This document shows positions 41,761 to 50,125 of a stretch of DNA of 54,774 nucleotides, piece after piece; within the stretch, counting starts at the first letter, position 1; every line of letters starts with the position of its first letter. Below the pieces are notes generated by a model. That model made no database searches, was not told the DNA's origin, and saw nothing but the letters and a program-made list of their open reading frames with translations. Made by a program: the position numbers and the translations under genes. The DNA comes from Candidatus Wallbacteria bacterium. Lineage in GTDB: Bacteria; Muiribacteriota; UBA6191; JACPRK01. The stretch covers positions 77,268 to 132,041 of the forward strand of contig JACQZN010000129.1 in NCBI GenBank assembly GCA_016213845.1, written 5' to 3'.

Positions 41761-43245
41761 CTACCAGTTCCCGTGCGGATCGGCGTCGGCCCGCACCAGA
41801 CGGGCCAGATCGTGCGACAACCGAGTTAGCTGGGTCGCGGTCTGGAGCGTCTGGGCCGCGCTCGTCTCCATCTCGGCGGTCGCCTGCGCCACGTTGCCGA
41901 CGCCCGTGCTGACCTGCTCGACGGCCGAGGCCTGCTGCTTCGTGGAGAGCTCGATTTCCCGGGCAGCCTCGGTGGTCGTCACGACCAGGTCGGTGATCCG
42001 CCGGAACGAAGTGGTCACGTCGCTAAACTGCCGGGTGCCCGCGTCCACGGCCTTCGCCCCGCCCTCGGTCGCCATCACGGTGGTGTTGACTGCGGCCCGC
42101 ACCTCGTCGATCAATCGCCGGATCTCCTTGGTGGAGCCGCCCACGCGGTCGGCCAGCTTGCGGATCTCGTCGGCCACGACGGCAAACCGCTTGCCCGCCT
42201 CACCGGCGCCGGCGGCCTCGATGCTGGCGTTGATGGCCAGGATGTTCGTCTGCTCGGAGAGCTCGTTGATGACGTCGAGGATGCCGCCGATCTGTTGCGA
42301 CTTGCCGCCCAGGTCGAGCATGTGGGTCGTGATCAGATCGACCTGACGCTTGATCCCTTCGATGGAGTCGCGGGCACGGACCACAATCTGGTCACCCTCT
42401 CTTGAGGCACCGGACGTCTCGCCGGCAATCTGCGCCACGCGGCGGGCGCTCTCGGCGATCTGTCGGCCGGTCGCCAGCAGCTCGCTGATGGTCGTGGAGA
42501 TCTCGGCCATCGCCGTCGACTGCTCGCGAGCGCCCGTGGCCTGCTGATTGGCCGCGGTCTGAAGCTCTGCAGACGACGATTGGACATGCTGGACGGCCGA
42601 GCCGATCTGGGTCGCCAGGGCGCGCGTGAGGAACACCGCCAGAGCCAGCGCGGTGAGCGCCGAGAGTACGGCCAGCCCCAGCACGAGTCTGCTGGCCCGC
42701 TCCGCCATCCGGGTCGAGTCCTCTCTCTCCCTTTGCACCGCGGTCGCGATGCCCGAGGTCAACGCGGTGATCTTGGAGTCGAGCTCCCTGCGCACGGGAG
42801 TGACCTTCTCGCGACGCAACGCGACCAGCTCGGAGGTCGTGGCGCCCGAGCGGGCGGCGGAGAAGACGGCGTCGACGCCGCTTTCGTAATCGAGCTCCAG
42901 CTTTTCGATCTGGCCGCGCAACCGCTGGTTCGAATCGACGGTGATCGATTGCGCGAGGCGCTCCAGCGCCTGGGAGATGGCGGTCCGGGCCTCGCGGAGC
43001 TCGGAAGCGTGTTCGTCCTCTCTCGAGAGTACGTACCCTCGCATGGCCGCTATCTGCTGATTCAGGCCCGAGCTGAGCCGCTCCACGTCCACCAGCGAAC
43101 TGGCAATCCGCGCGATCACCCGGTCCTTCGTCTCGACCACGTCGCCCATCGCCTTGTAGGTAACGACGCAGATGACGAACGTGATGGCCAGGATGGCCGC
43201 GAAACCGAATCCGATCTTCTGTCCGAAAGTCCATGACCGTGTCAT
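41761..43245 (-). CDS. Methyl-accepting chemotaxis protein with CHASE3-like sensor
   Basis: 494 residues. TM1 about 12-32, a periplasmic part with the CHASE3-like phrase VDVERLSSGLNQQIAAMRGYVLSREDEH, TM2 about 186-208, and then a signalling domain whose tip NELSEQTNILAINASIEAAGAGEAGKRFAVVADEIRKLA is intact. The HAMP region is short or hardly recognisable. CHASE3 binds unknown small ligands. ATG 43245 overlaps the cheW stop by ATGA. The receptor has a C-terminal tail without a CheR-tethering pentapeptide. Confidence 0.93.
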   Translation of the reverse strand: MTRSWTFGQKIGFGFAAILAITFVICVVTYKAMGDVVETKDRVIARIASSLVDVERLSSGLNQQIAAMRGYVLSREDEHASELREARTAISQALERLAQSITVDSNQRLRGQIEKLELDYESGVDAVFSAARSGATTSELVALRREKVTPVRRELDSKITALTSGIATAVQREREDSTRMAERASRLVLGLAVLSALTALALAVFLTRALATQIGSAVQHVQSSSAELQTAANQQATGAREQSTAMAEISTTISELLATGRQIAESARRVAQIAGETSGASREGDQIVVRARDSIEGIKRQVDLITTHMLDLGGKSQQIGGILDVINELSEQTNILAINASIEAAGAGEAGKRFAVVADEIRKLADRVGGSTKEIRRLIDEVRAAVNTTVMATEGGAKAVDAGTRQFSDVTTSFRRITDLVVTTTEAAREIELSTKQQASAVEQVSTGVGNVAQATAEMETSAAQTLQTATQLTRLSHDLARLVRADADPHGNW

Positions 43246-43907
43246 CGGGAAGCCTCCCCTGTTTCCTCGGGCCGGCCGGCGGCCGCCCGTTCAATTGAGC
43301 CTACGAGCGCTCGCAGAGCGATCAAGGGCCGCGCTCCACCGTCATGGCGGAGCAACTGAGTCACGCAGTGCGTGGCCGCGGGTGCGGGGACGACACTTCC
43401 GTCCCGCGCCCGCACGTACCCATCGAGTCGCTCGAAGGCGAAGCCTACGAGGTAGTTCCCACCAGCCAGGAGACACCAGCTGGCGGAAGGCATGTCGGCT
43501 TCGAGCCCCAGCAGAGCGCTCAGATCGAAAACGGGGACGAGAGCACCCCGGAGGCCGCAGATCCCCAGGAGCTCGCGGCGCGTGCTGGGAAGGCGCACGA
43601 CACTGCGAAGCTCGGCAGCGGTGCCCGAGGACTCTCCCAGCTGCGAGTGGCCGTTCCTCGAGAAGTGACGGTCGCTGGCCGGGACACGCGGCTCGGCGCC
43701 CGGGACCGGGAGCCCGCCCTCGAGCCGGACGCGCACCAGTCCCCGGACTTCGGAGAGGCGGACCGCGTAGGACTGGCGGGCTACCCCGAGCGCCAGAAAG
43801 TCCTCTTGCCTCTCCCCGGTCGCGCTCGCGGGCCGCGCGAACGAATCGTCGAACGATCTGCGAAGCTCGGCCGCCCGGCCCGTCCAGCCGCCTTCCGATG
43901 GATTCAT
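43242..43907 (-). CDS. cheW: CheW-like coupling protein with a central insertion
   Basis: 221 residues; ATG 43907 overlaps the cheR stop (ATGA), whereas a GTG-type extension five codons earlier is redundant. The CheW fold is seen in FLALGVARQSYAVRLSEVRGLV and in the later GICGLRGALVPVFDLSALLG and YLVGFAFERLDGYV. A roughly 40-residue insert (about 95-135; SDRHFSRNGHSQLGESSG) lies between its halves. Such proteins link MCP to CheA in the array. The insert may modulate docking. Confidence 0.87.
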   Translation of the reverse strand: MNPSEGGWTGRAAELRRSFDDSFARPASATGERQEDFLALGVARQSYAVRLSEVRGLVRVRLEGGLPVPGAEPRVPASDRHFSRNGHSQLGESSGTAAELRSVVRLPSTRRELLGICGLRGALVPVFDLSALLGLEADMPSASWCLLAGGNYLVGFAFERLDGYVRARDGSVVPAPAATHCVTQLLRHDGGARPLIALRALVGSIERAAAGRPEETGEASR

Positions 43908-45448
43908 GCGCCCTCTCCGCACGCGCGAAGCTCCGCGCGACAGACCTGCGTCAACGCATCACGACCGAAGCCACCGCCGAAGAGCAAGATCCGGGAGGAG
44001 TCCTCCCTGGCCAGCAGCTCCAGCGCTTGCTCCAGACTGCGGCGTGCCCGGTCGAGCTCCCCCGAGCGCCGCGCCAGCCGCCCCAGGTGCAGCTGCGGCA
44101 TGGCGAAGCCCGGGTCGAGATAGATAGCCGCCTCATCGTGCTCGGCGGCCGTCGCGAGGTCGCCTGCGCCCTCCCTGCAGAGCGCCATCAGGAAGTGCGC
44201 CCCGGCATTGAGGTCGTCCCGCGCCAGCAGCCGGCGGCAGACGGCTTCGGCGTCGGAGAGACGATTGCGGTGAGCCAGCAGCACGCCCTGCAGCAGCAAC
44301 GCCTCCGGGTCATCGCCGCGTTCCGGGGGCAGGGTGCCCAGCAGCTCGAGCGCATCCGAGTAGCGCTCCTGCTCCAGCAGCCGCGCGGCGGCGTCCAGCT
44401 CCTGGCGCGGCGTCTGGACAGGCTGGTCCACGGCGGCCGGGCGGACCGAAAGCTGCTCGATCCGATCGGAAGATTCGCGGATTGCCTCGATCCAGCCTGC
44501 GTCCATGGCAGCGGGGGGCGGACGCCAGTGGGCTCCACCCATTCCGTTGCCTCCCGGCGATGGGTCGAGCTGCCCCACAGGCGGCGCCGTGGTCTCAGCC
44601 GGCATGTCTGCAGGTCCGAAGGTCTCCGACCTCTTCCTGTAGAAGAACGCGTCTCGGGCGTGGCAGAGCTGAAAGGCGTGCGAGAGGCCGCGGAGCGTCT
44701 CGGCGTCGCCCAAGAACAGGTATCCGCCCGGGGCAAGCGACTCGGTGAGCCGGTCGACGACCGCCTTCGCGGCCCCGGGCGTCAGGTACATCAGGACGTT
44801 TCGGCAGAAGACGATATCGAAGGCGGAGGGTTTCCAGAACGCGGCCTCGCCATCCAGCAGATTCGCCTCCTGGAACTCGACCACCCGGCGGACGGAATCG
44901 ACCAGCTCGAACTCCTTGCCCCGGCGGTGGAACCATCTCTCGGCCAGGGATTCGGGGGTCTGGCGCAAGGACCAGGTAGAGTAGCGGGCGGCCCGGGCCC
45001 GGTCCAGGGCAGCGGGGTTGACGTCGACTCCGAGGATGCGAACCGCCGCAGGGTCGGTCCCCAGAGCGAGCGCCGCGATGGCCATCGAGTAGGCCTCTTC
45101 GCCGGAGGCGCAACCCGCCGACAGCATCCTCAGGCCGCCAGGAGCGGCAGCCAGCCGGTTGGGAAGTGCCTCGGACACCAGCGCCTCGAAGCTGGCCGAG
45201 TTCCGCATGAAGTAGGTCTCGGCCACCGTCAGCTTCGGAGCCAGGCAGCGCAGTTCGCGGGCAGATTCGGCGCCGTCCTCGAGGAGAGCCAGGTACTGGG
45301 GCGTGGTGAGATTGCCCAGGCCGGCGCACCGCTGCTCTAGCAGGGTAGCCAGCTGCCCGATCTTGTAGTCGTCGAAGTAGAGGCCCAGCCGCTGGGCGAC
45401 CAGCGCGCGAAACCGCTGGAGCGCGTCCGGCTCGGAGGTCTCGTTCAC
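43904..45448 (-). CDS. cheR: CheR: receptor methyltransferase with TPR tail
   Basis: 514 residues. The N-terminal 280 are CheR (KLTVAETYFMRN, SAM-binding MLSAGCASGEEAYSMAI, FDIVFCRNVLMYL), which transfers methyl groups to receptor glutamates. After a Pro-rich linker (about 285-345), TPR-like helices form the C-terminus (LDAAARLLEQERYSDALELLGTLP; LLLQGVLLAHRNRLSDAEAV; DRARRSLEQALELL). CheR-TPR fusions are usual in non-flagellar chemosensory operons of the Myxococcus/Pseudomonas type. The GTG overlaps the first cheW stop (GTGA). Confidence 0.94.
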   Translation of the reverse strand: MNETSEPDALQRFRALVAQRLGLYFDDYKIGQLATLLEQRCAGLGNLTTPQYLALLEDGAESARELRCLAPKLTVAETYFMRNSASFEALVSEALPNRLAAAPGGLRMLSAGCASGEEAYSMAIAALALGTDPAAVRILGVDVNPAALDRARAARYSTWSLRQTPESLAERWFHRRGKEFELVDSVRRVVEFQEANLLDGEAAFWKPSAFDIVFCRNVLMYLTPGAAKAVVDRLTESLAPGGYLFLGDAETLRGLSHAFQLCHARDAFFYRKRSETFGPADMPAETTAPPVGQLDPSPGGNGMGGAHWRPPPAAMDAGWIEAIRESSDRIEQLSVRPAAVDQPVQTPRQELDAAARLLEQERYSDALELLGTLPPERGDDPEALLLQGVLLAHRNRLSDAEAVCRRLLARDDLNAGAHFLMALCREGAGDLATAAEHDEAAIYLDPGFAMPQLHLGRLARRSGELDRARRSLEQALELLAREDSSRILLFGGGFGRDALTQVCRAELRACGEGA

Positions 45449-45993
45449 TGCTCCGGGGCCTCCGGCGCCGCCGCAGGCGGCGGGCCTTCGTGCGCACCTT
45501 CGCCCGAGGAGCCGAGCGCACCCCAGACCTCCGGCGGGATCAGCTTGGACAGCCGGAGCAGGACAAGAAGGTCGGTGTCATGCGCGGCAAGCCGCTCGAC
45601 GGCGCCGGCGGCCGCGCCTTCGAGCAACCCGGGCAGCGCCTCGAGTGTCTCGGCTGGCAAACGCGAGACGGATTCGACGGCGTCTACGCCCACGGCTATG
45701 CGCCGGTTCGCGGCAACAACGCAGACCCAGCGGCTCGTCGCAGACAACGGCCTTCCTGTGAGCAGGGCCGCCAGATCGACGACGGGCGCAACCTCCCCCC
45801 GCACGACCGCGGACCCGGCGACGAACGCCGGCACTCCGCTCAGGCGCGCCACCGGCAGCGGGCGCATCGTCTCCATCACCGAGCCGACGGGCAGCGCCGC
45901 GATCAGCCCGCCCGCGCGCACGATGAGCACTGACCCGACCTGGTCTGTGGGCAGCCGCGCTCTTCCGTTGTCGAATTCGACCCCCGAACTCAT
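45445..45993 (-). CDS. cheW: CheW-like coupling protein heading the chemosensory operon
   Basis: 182 residues. The CheW pattern is clear: VGSVLIVRAGGLIAALPVGSVMETMRPLP, GVPAFVAGSAVVRGEVAPVVDLAALLTG and RRIAVGVDAVESVSRLP. It is first in the operon, so its promoter should lie in the 46000-46132 gap that also contains the family A palindrome copy 3. Overlap of its stop with the cheR GTG (GTGA) starts the chain of coupled genes. A Pro/Ala/Glu-rich tail ends the protein. Confidence 0.9.
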   Translation of the reverse strand: MSSGVEFDNGRARLPTDQVGSVLIVRAGGLIAALPVGSVMETMRPLPVARLSGVPAFVAGSAVVRGEVAPVVDLAALLTGRPLSATSRWVCVVAANRRIAVGVDAVESVSRLPAETLEALPGLLEGAAAGAVERLAAHDTDLLVLLRLSKLIPPEVWGALGSSGEGAHEGPPPAAAPEAPEQ

Positions 45994-46065
45994 CTCGTCC
46001 GAAGCCTACACCCCGCCCCATGGGAAGTCGAGTGTGAGAAGGGTCACACGACGCGCGCAGAGAAG

Positions 46066-46123
46066 AAATGCAGGGACACACGACTCATTTCCCTCAGAAA
46101 ACGAGTCGTGTGTCCCTGCATTT
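46066..46123. repeat. Long palindrome, family A variant, copy 3
   Basis: Arms of 25 nt (46066-46090 and 46099-46123) with one mismatch and an 8-nt loop carry GCAGGGACACACGACTC. It shares GGGACACACGAC with copies 1 and 2 but has a different flank and loop. It lies between the leftward EEP-like gene and the leftward che operon promoter region. Confidence 0.85.
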
Positions 46124-46132
46124 CCCTACACT

Positions 46133-47032
46133 TCAGAGCTTCAAGGCGGCCCAGACGAAGCGGTGGGCGGAGCCGAAGTGTTCGCTGCGGCCCGGCTTGC
46201 CGAGGACACCGCCCGGGAATCGCGGACCAGCGTGCCCGTCCCAGAAGAGAAAATCGTAGCGCTTTCCGTGGAAGAGGGCGGCGCTGGAATCGACCGTGAA
46301 GCGCTTGTCGCCGTCGGGCTCGAAGTCCTTCCTCAGCTCGAACCACGCAGACGACCCAAAAGAGGATTCGAGGTCGATGGCCAGGATGCGGGCGTCGTCA
46401 GGGTGCGGGATCATCGACTCCCAGACGAACTCGCGCACACGCCAGGCCTCCCAGCGCTGGGTGGTCCGGGAGACCGGCATCGCACCCCGCCGTTCGTGCG
46501 GGCTTGCAAGCCGGGCAGTGAAGAACCCGAACGTCCGGCCGGTGGCGACCTGCCGGAACCATCCGCCGATGACATGAAGCACGGTGCCATCGTCCAGGAA
46601 GTCGATCGGGGCTTTGCCGAGGTCGCGTTCCAAGGTCACTCGGTCGGAGCGCCAGAAGAGCGCCAGGCCGTCGGGACTTCCTTGCCGGCCCTGCCCCGTC
46701 CATGCGTGCAGCCATGGGCCGCGGGTGGATTCGGACAGGAGCTCCCGCAGCTTGCCGGCGGCCTCGCGGCTGTCGAGCCCCTGGACGCCGGCGATTGCGG
46801 CGTCGGGGACGCGATCGGCGACCTGGCGCGCCATCTCGCGCGCCGAAGCCCAGGTCGGGGACAGGTCGCCGGGCCCCGAGAACCGGCCGCCGCCTTCGAA
46901 GCTGCACTGGATCGCCGTGATCGACGGGAGAGCCGGGACACGCGGCTGAGCCCAGACGGATTCGGAACCGGCCAGGGTCAGCAGCGCAGCGAGCGCCGCC
47001 GTCAGAGATCGATGGCGAAGTAGAGATTGCAC
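46133..47032 (-). CDS. Exported EEP-family-like protein, probably inactive
   Basis: 299 residues from GTG 47032, the codon that gives a signal peptide (LRHRSLTAALAALLTLAGSESVWAQ); the start overlaps the upstream GNAT gene by 31 bp. Longer in-frame extension lies within the GNAT gene and is rejected. The mature part follows the EEP plan: ITAIQCSFEGGG, GVQGLDSREA (Glu/Gln at the metal site), ILAIDLESSFG, and a closing GSAHRFVWAAL, where the usual SDH has become SAH, so a key Asp is missing. It may be a binding relic. FLFWDGHAGPRFPG is odd for the family. Confidence 0.78.
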   Translation of the reverse strand: MQSLLRHRSLTAALAALLTLAGSESVWAQPRVPALPSITAIQCSFEGGGRFSGPGDLSPTWASAREMARQVADRVPDAAIAGVQGLDSREAAGKLRELLSESTRGPWLHAWTGQGRQGSPDGLALFWRSDRVTLERDLGKAPIDFLDDGTVLHVIGGWFRQVATGRTFGFFTARLASPHERRGAMPVSRTTQRWEAWRVREFVWESMIPHPDDARILAIDLESSFGSSAWFELRKDFEPDGDKRFTVDSSAALFHGKRYDFLFWDGHAGPRFPGGVLGKPGRSEHFGSAHRFVWAALKL

Positions 47033-47538
47033 GCGCCGCTGTGTCCCGTGGAGCCCATCGGCCCGTCGAGGCGACGGAAACCGTTCCGCTGGTAGAGCCG
47101 GATGGCCGCGTGCATGCCTTCGCAGGTCTCCAGATACACCCGGCGGTACCCCAGCCGGCGCGCGCCGGCCAGGCACTGCTCCAGGAGCCAGCGGCCCAGC
47201 CCCAGCCCCCGGACCTCGGGAGTGAAGTACATCTTGCGCAGCTCGCAGACCCGCTGCTCCAGGGGGGCGCCCTCGAGCGGCGCCACGCCCGCCGTACCGA
47301 CGAGGTTGCCGGCTGGACCAAGCAGCGCCAGGAAGAAGCGGTCGGCCTGCTGGTAGGCGGAGGCCAACGCCTCCATCTCGGGATCGTTGCACGAGCAGCC
47401 GGTTCCCGTGCGGCCGAACTCTGCCATCACGCGCCGCACCAGCGCCGCCGCCTCCTCTTGCCGGTCGGGCTCCAGGCGCTTCAACACGTAACCCGCCACC
47501 GGCGGTGCCAGACCTTCGACCGGGAGTATCTCCGTCAC
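47002..47538 (-). CDS. GNAT-family N-acetyltransferase
   Basis: 178 residues from GTG 47538. The acetyl-CoA binding motif A is plain: ELRKMYFTPEVRGLGLGRWLLEQCL (about 98-122, with an RGLGLG pyrophosphate loop). VYLETCEGMHAAIRLYQRNGFRR is the usual C-terminal motif B. The substrate is not readable; small amines, amino acids or antibiotics are all possible. It is cytoplasmic, and directly upstream of a family B palindrome. Confidence 0.87.
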   Translation of the reverse strand: MTEILPVEGLAPPVAGYVLKRLEPDRQEEAAALVRRVMAEFGRTGTGCSCNDPEMEALASAYQQADRFFLALLGPAGNLVGTAGVAPLEGAPLEQRVCELRKMYFTPEVRGLGLGRWLLEQCLAGARRLGYRRVYLETCEGMHAAIRLYQRNGFRRLDGPMGSTGHSGACNLYFAIDL

Positions 47539-47560
47539 GCGCCCAGTCTAGCATCCGCCA

Positions 47561-47634
47561 GGAAAACCCGTGGCGTCTACCTGTACCGGATTTTCAGTTG
47601 AAAACCCGGTACAAGTAGACGCCACGGGTTTTCC
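47561..47634. repeat. Long palindrome, family B copy 1
   Basis: Arms of 36 nt (47561-47596 and 47599-47634) with two mismatches and a 2-nt loop. The core TGGCGTCTACCTGTACCGG is shared with 54696-54759. It lies between the GNAT start and the guaB stop, both leftward, a place where it could also act as a terminator for guaB. Confidence 0.9.
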
Positions 47635-47679
47635 GCCCCCGCGCCCCCGGGTTCCCCCCCCCTGCCCTAGCCCTCGGCC

Positions 47680-49140
47680 CTACTCGGCTAGCTGGAGATC
47701 GTGGGGGGAGCTCTCGCGCCAGCCGGCGTCGGTGATGCGCACGAAGCGGGCGTTGGCGCGGAGCGCTTCGATGCTGGGCGCGTTGAGGTAGCTCATGCCG
47801 CTGCGGAGACCACCGACGAGCTGGTGCATCAGCTCGGCGACGCTGCCGCGATAGGGGACGACGGCCTCGACCCCCTCGGCGACGACGTTGGCGGCCAGCT
47901 CGTCGAGCACGTCCTGGCTCTCCTCGCGGCGGGAGCGGGCTTCAGCGGCGCCGGCGGAGGCCATTCCTCGGAACACCTTGTAGCGGGCGCCCTTGCGGAC
48001 CACGGTCTCTCCAGGGCTCTCGTCAGTGGCGGCGAAGAGGCTTCCAATCATCACCGTGGAGGCTCCGGCGGCCAGGGCCTTGGTGATGTCACCGGCGAAG
48101 CGGATGCCGCCATCGGCGCAAATGGGGACGCCGCGCTCGGCGGCAACCCGGGCGCAGTCCATCACCGCCGTGAGCTGGGGCACGCCGACGCCGGTGACGA
48201 TGCGGGTGGAGCAAGCCGCGCCGGGTCCGACGCCGACCTTGATGGCGTCGGCGCCGGCCTCGATCAGGTCGAGGGCACCCTCGGCCGTGGCGACGTTGCC
48301 GGCGATGAGCTCGACGGACGGGAACTTCTCCTTGACGCGCCGCGTCGCGCGCAGGGCGTGCTCGGAGTGGCCGTGGGCGATGTCGACGACCAGCACGTCG
48401 GCCTCTGCGGCCACGAGGGCCTCGGCGCGTTCCATGTAGTCGCCGACCGCGCCGATGGCGGCGCCGACCAGCAGGCGGCCGTGGGAGTCTCGCGCCGCGT
48501 TGGGGTTTTCGGCAAGCCGCAGCACGTCACGGCTGGTGATCAGCCCTCGGAGCCGTCCGGCCTCGTCGACCAGCGGGAGCTTCTCGAGGCGCATCTGGTG
48601 GAGGATCCGGCGGGCATCCTCGATGGTGGTGCCGACGTGGGCGGTGACCAGGTCCTCGCCGCCGGTCATGACGTCGGCGACGCGCTCGCTCGGGTTGTCG
48701 GAGAAGAGCAGGTCGCGGCTGGTGAGGATTCCAAGGAGTCGCTCGTCGTCGCCGACCACCAGGAGGCTGTGCACGTTGTGCCGGCCTAGGAGCTTGGTCG
48801 CCTCGCCGACGGTTCGGTTGGGGCCGATGGTGTGGAGGCGCGGGGAGCCGCCGACTTCCGGCCGCTTCACGCGTGCGACCTCGGCAGCCTCGTCCTCGAT
48901 GGAGATGAAGCGATGGATGACGCCAAGACCGCCGCAACGCGCCATGGCTCGGGCCAGCCTCGACTCGCAGACGGTGTCCATGTTGGCCGCGAGCACGGGG
49001 GCGTTCAGTCTGAGCTTTCGCGTCAGCCAGGTGGAGGTGTCGACGTCCTTGCGGCTGACGACAGCCGAGCGCCTGGGTTGCAGGAGTACGTCGTCATAGG
49101 TGAGCGCGAGCGGAATGGCCGGGGAATCGGATGCTGTCAT
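47680..49140 (-). CDS. guaB: Inosine-5'-monophosphate dehydrogenase
   Basis: 486 residues, the normal length. N-terminal TYDDVLLQP, two CBS domains (about 98-215), and the catalytic loop GPGAACSTR with Cys310 (usually GPGSICTTR; the flanking residues are changed but the Cys is kept), followed by the GADGGIRFAGDI type phrase and the YRGSVAE flap. Converts IMP to XMP with NAD, the committed step of GMP synthesis. ATG 49140 is preceded by a stop-free extension that belongs to the antisense of the HhH gene and is rejected. No guaA in the window. Confidence 0.95.
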   Translation of the reverse strand: MTASDSPAIPLALTYDDVLLQPRRSAVVSRKDVDTSTWLTRKLRLNAPVLAANMDTVCESRLARAMARCGGLGVIHRFISIEDEAAEVARVKRPEVGGSPRLHTIGPNRTVGEATKLLGRHNVHSLLVVGDDERLLGILTSRDLLFSDNPSERVADVMTGGEDLVTAHVGTTIEDARRILHQMRLEKLPLVDEAGRLRGLITSRDVLRLAENPNAARDSHGRLLVGAAIGAVGDYMERAEALVAAEADVLVVDIAHGHSEHALRATRRVKEKFPSVELIAGNVATAEGALDLIEAGADAIKVGVGPGAACSTRIVTGVGVPQLTAVMDCARVAAERGVPICADGGIRFAGDITKALAAGASTVMIGSLFAATDESPGETVVRKGARYKVFRGMASAGAAEARSRREESQDVLDELAANVVAEGVEAVVPYRGSVAELMHQLVGGLRSGMSYLNAPSIEALRANARFVRITDAGWRESSPHDLQLAE

Positions 49141-49169
49141 GGCGAGGCCGGATGATAACAGATCGGGCC

Positions 49170-50033
49170 TCAGAGCGAGCAGACGGCCAGGAGCGGACAG
49201 AGCCGGCAATTGTTCAGGTCTCTTTTCCTGGGGCAATGGTCGAGGATGCCGAGCCGGCAGATGGCGAAGTCGTACTTGATGGGGTCTGCGGGGTCGAGCC
49301 GTCGCAGGCCGGCCGTGATTTCGCGGGCCATCTCCCATCCCATCGTCCTGCGCCGCGTGAGGCCGATGTAGGAGCAGATGCGGGCGATGTGCGTGTCGAG
49401 CGGGATCACGAGGGCGCGCGGGGGCACGCCCGTCCATTGCCCGAAATCGAGGCCGTCCGCCGGGCGCGCCATCCAGCGAGCGAAGAGGCAGAGCCGCTTG
49501 CAGGCCGAGCCGGGCGGAGACGGGAAGAAGAAGCGGACACTTGCGGGGAGCTGTCTGGCCGGGTAGATCGCCGGCTCCATCGCGGCGGTCATCCACGCCG
49601 AGAACTTTGCCAGCGCCGGGCCCGTGTCCTCGTCCTCGGGTCGAAAGCCGGCAGCGAAGAGGTCACCGAGCGAGCCGTGGGAGTCGAGAGCTCGCCGGGC
49701 GGCCTCGAGCAGACAAACGATGTCCCGGGCGTCGTTGAAGCGGTGTTTGAACCCGCGGAAGTCGGCGAGAGCGTCCCGCCAGCGGAGCTCGCGCACGTAA
49801 CGGGCCGGCTCGGGGCCCATCCGCGCCAGTACTTTCTCGACGCTGGCCAGCACCTGACCCACCTGCCCGTACGCCAGCGACGAGGCGACCAGAGCGGCCA
49901 GCTCGCGATCGGGAGCCGAGCGGTAGCGGTGCACGTATCGCAGGGGGTCGGTGTCGAGGAACCGGGCCCCGTACACCGTGAGCAGCCCGTCGAGGTGCTC
50001 CCGCAGCCGTTTCCATGACGCACGCCTCGCCAC
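49170..50033 (-). CDS. TIGR02757/DUF2400-family protein (HhH-GPD-like with Fe-S cysteines)
   Basis: 287 residues from GTG 50033. The sequence matches the TIGR02757 family: LASVEKVLARMGPEPARYV, WRDALADFRGFKHRFND, PLDTHIARICSYIGLTRR, and a C-terminal cysteine set C-x8-C-x2-C-x5-C (HCPRKRDLNNCRLCPLLAVC), like the Fe-S cluster of endonuclease III relatives. DNA-repair glycosylase function is an inference. The gene ends 29 bp from the guaB start. No other repair gene is near. Confidence 0.88.
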   Translation of the reverse strand: MARRASWKRLREHLDGLLTVYGARFLDTDPLRYVHRYRSAPDRELAALVASSLAYGQVGQVLASVEKVLARMGPEPARYVRELRWRDALADFRGFKHRFNDARDIVCLLEAARRALDSHGSLGDLFAAGFRPEDEDTGPALAKFSAWMTAAMEPAIYPARQLPASVRFFFPSPPGSACKRLCLFARWMARPADGLDFGQWTGVPPRALVIPLDTHIARICSYIGLTRRRTMGWEMAREITAGLRRLDPADPIKYDFAICRLGILDHCPRKRDLNNCRLCPLLAVCSL

Positions 50034-50125
50034 GACAGCAGGCTATCAGCCCGGCGAGATTTTCGTGAACCGGGACGCCTGGGCGGCGTCTGCTATCGTG
50101 TATGCGACCCATCCGCGGAGGCCTC

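Noticed and set aside
49141..49596. N-terminal 152-codon extension of guaB
   Set aside because: It is antisense-frame sequence of the adjacent HhH gene; ATG 49140 gives the standard IMP dehydrogenase length.
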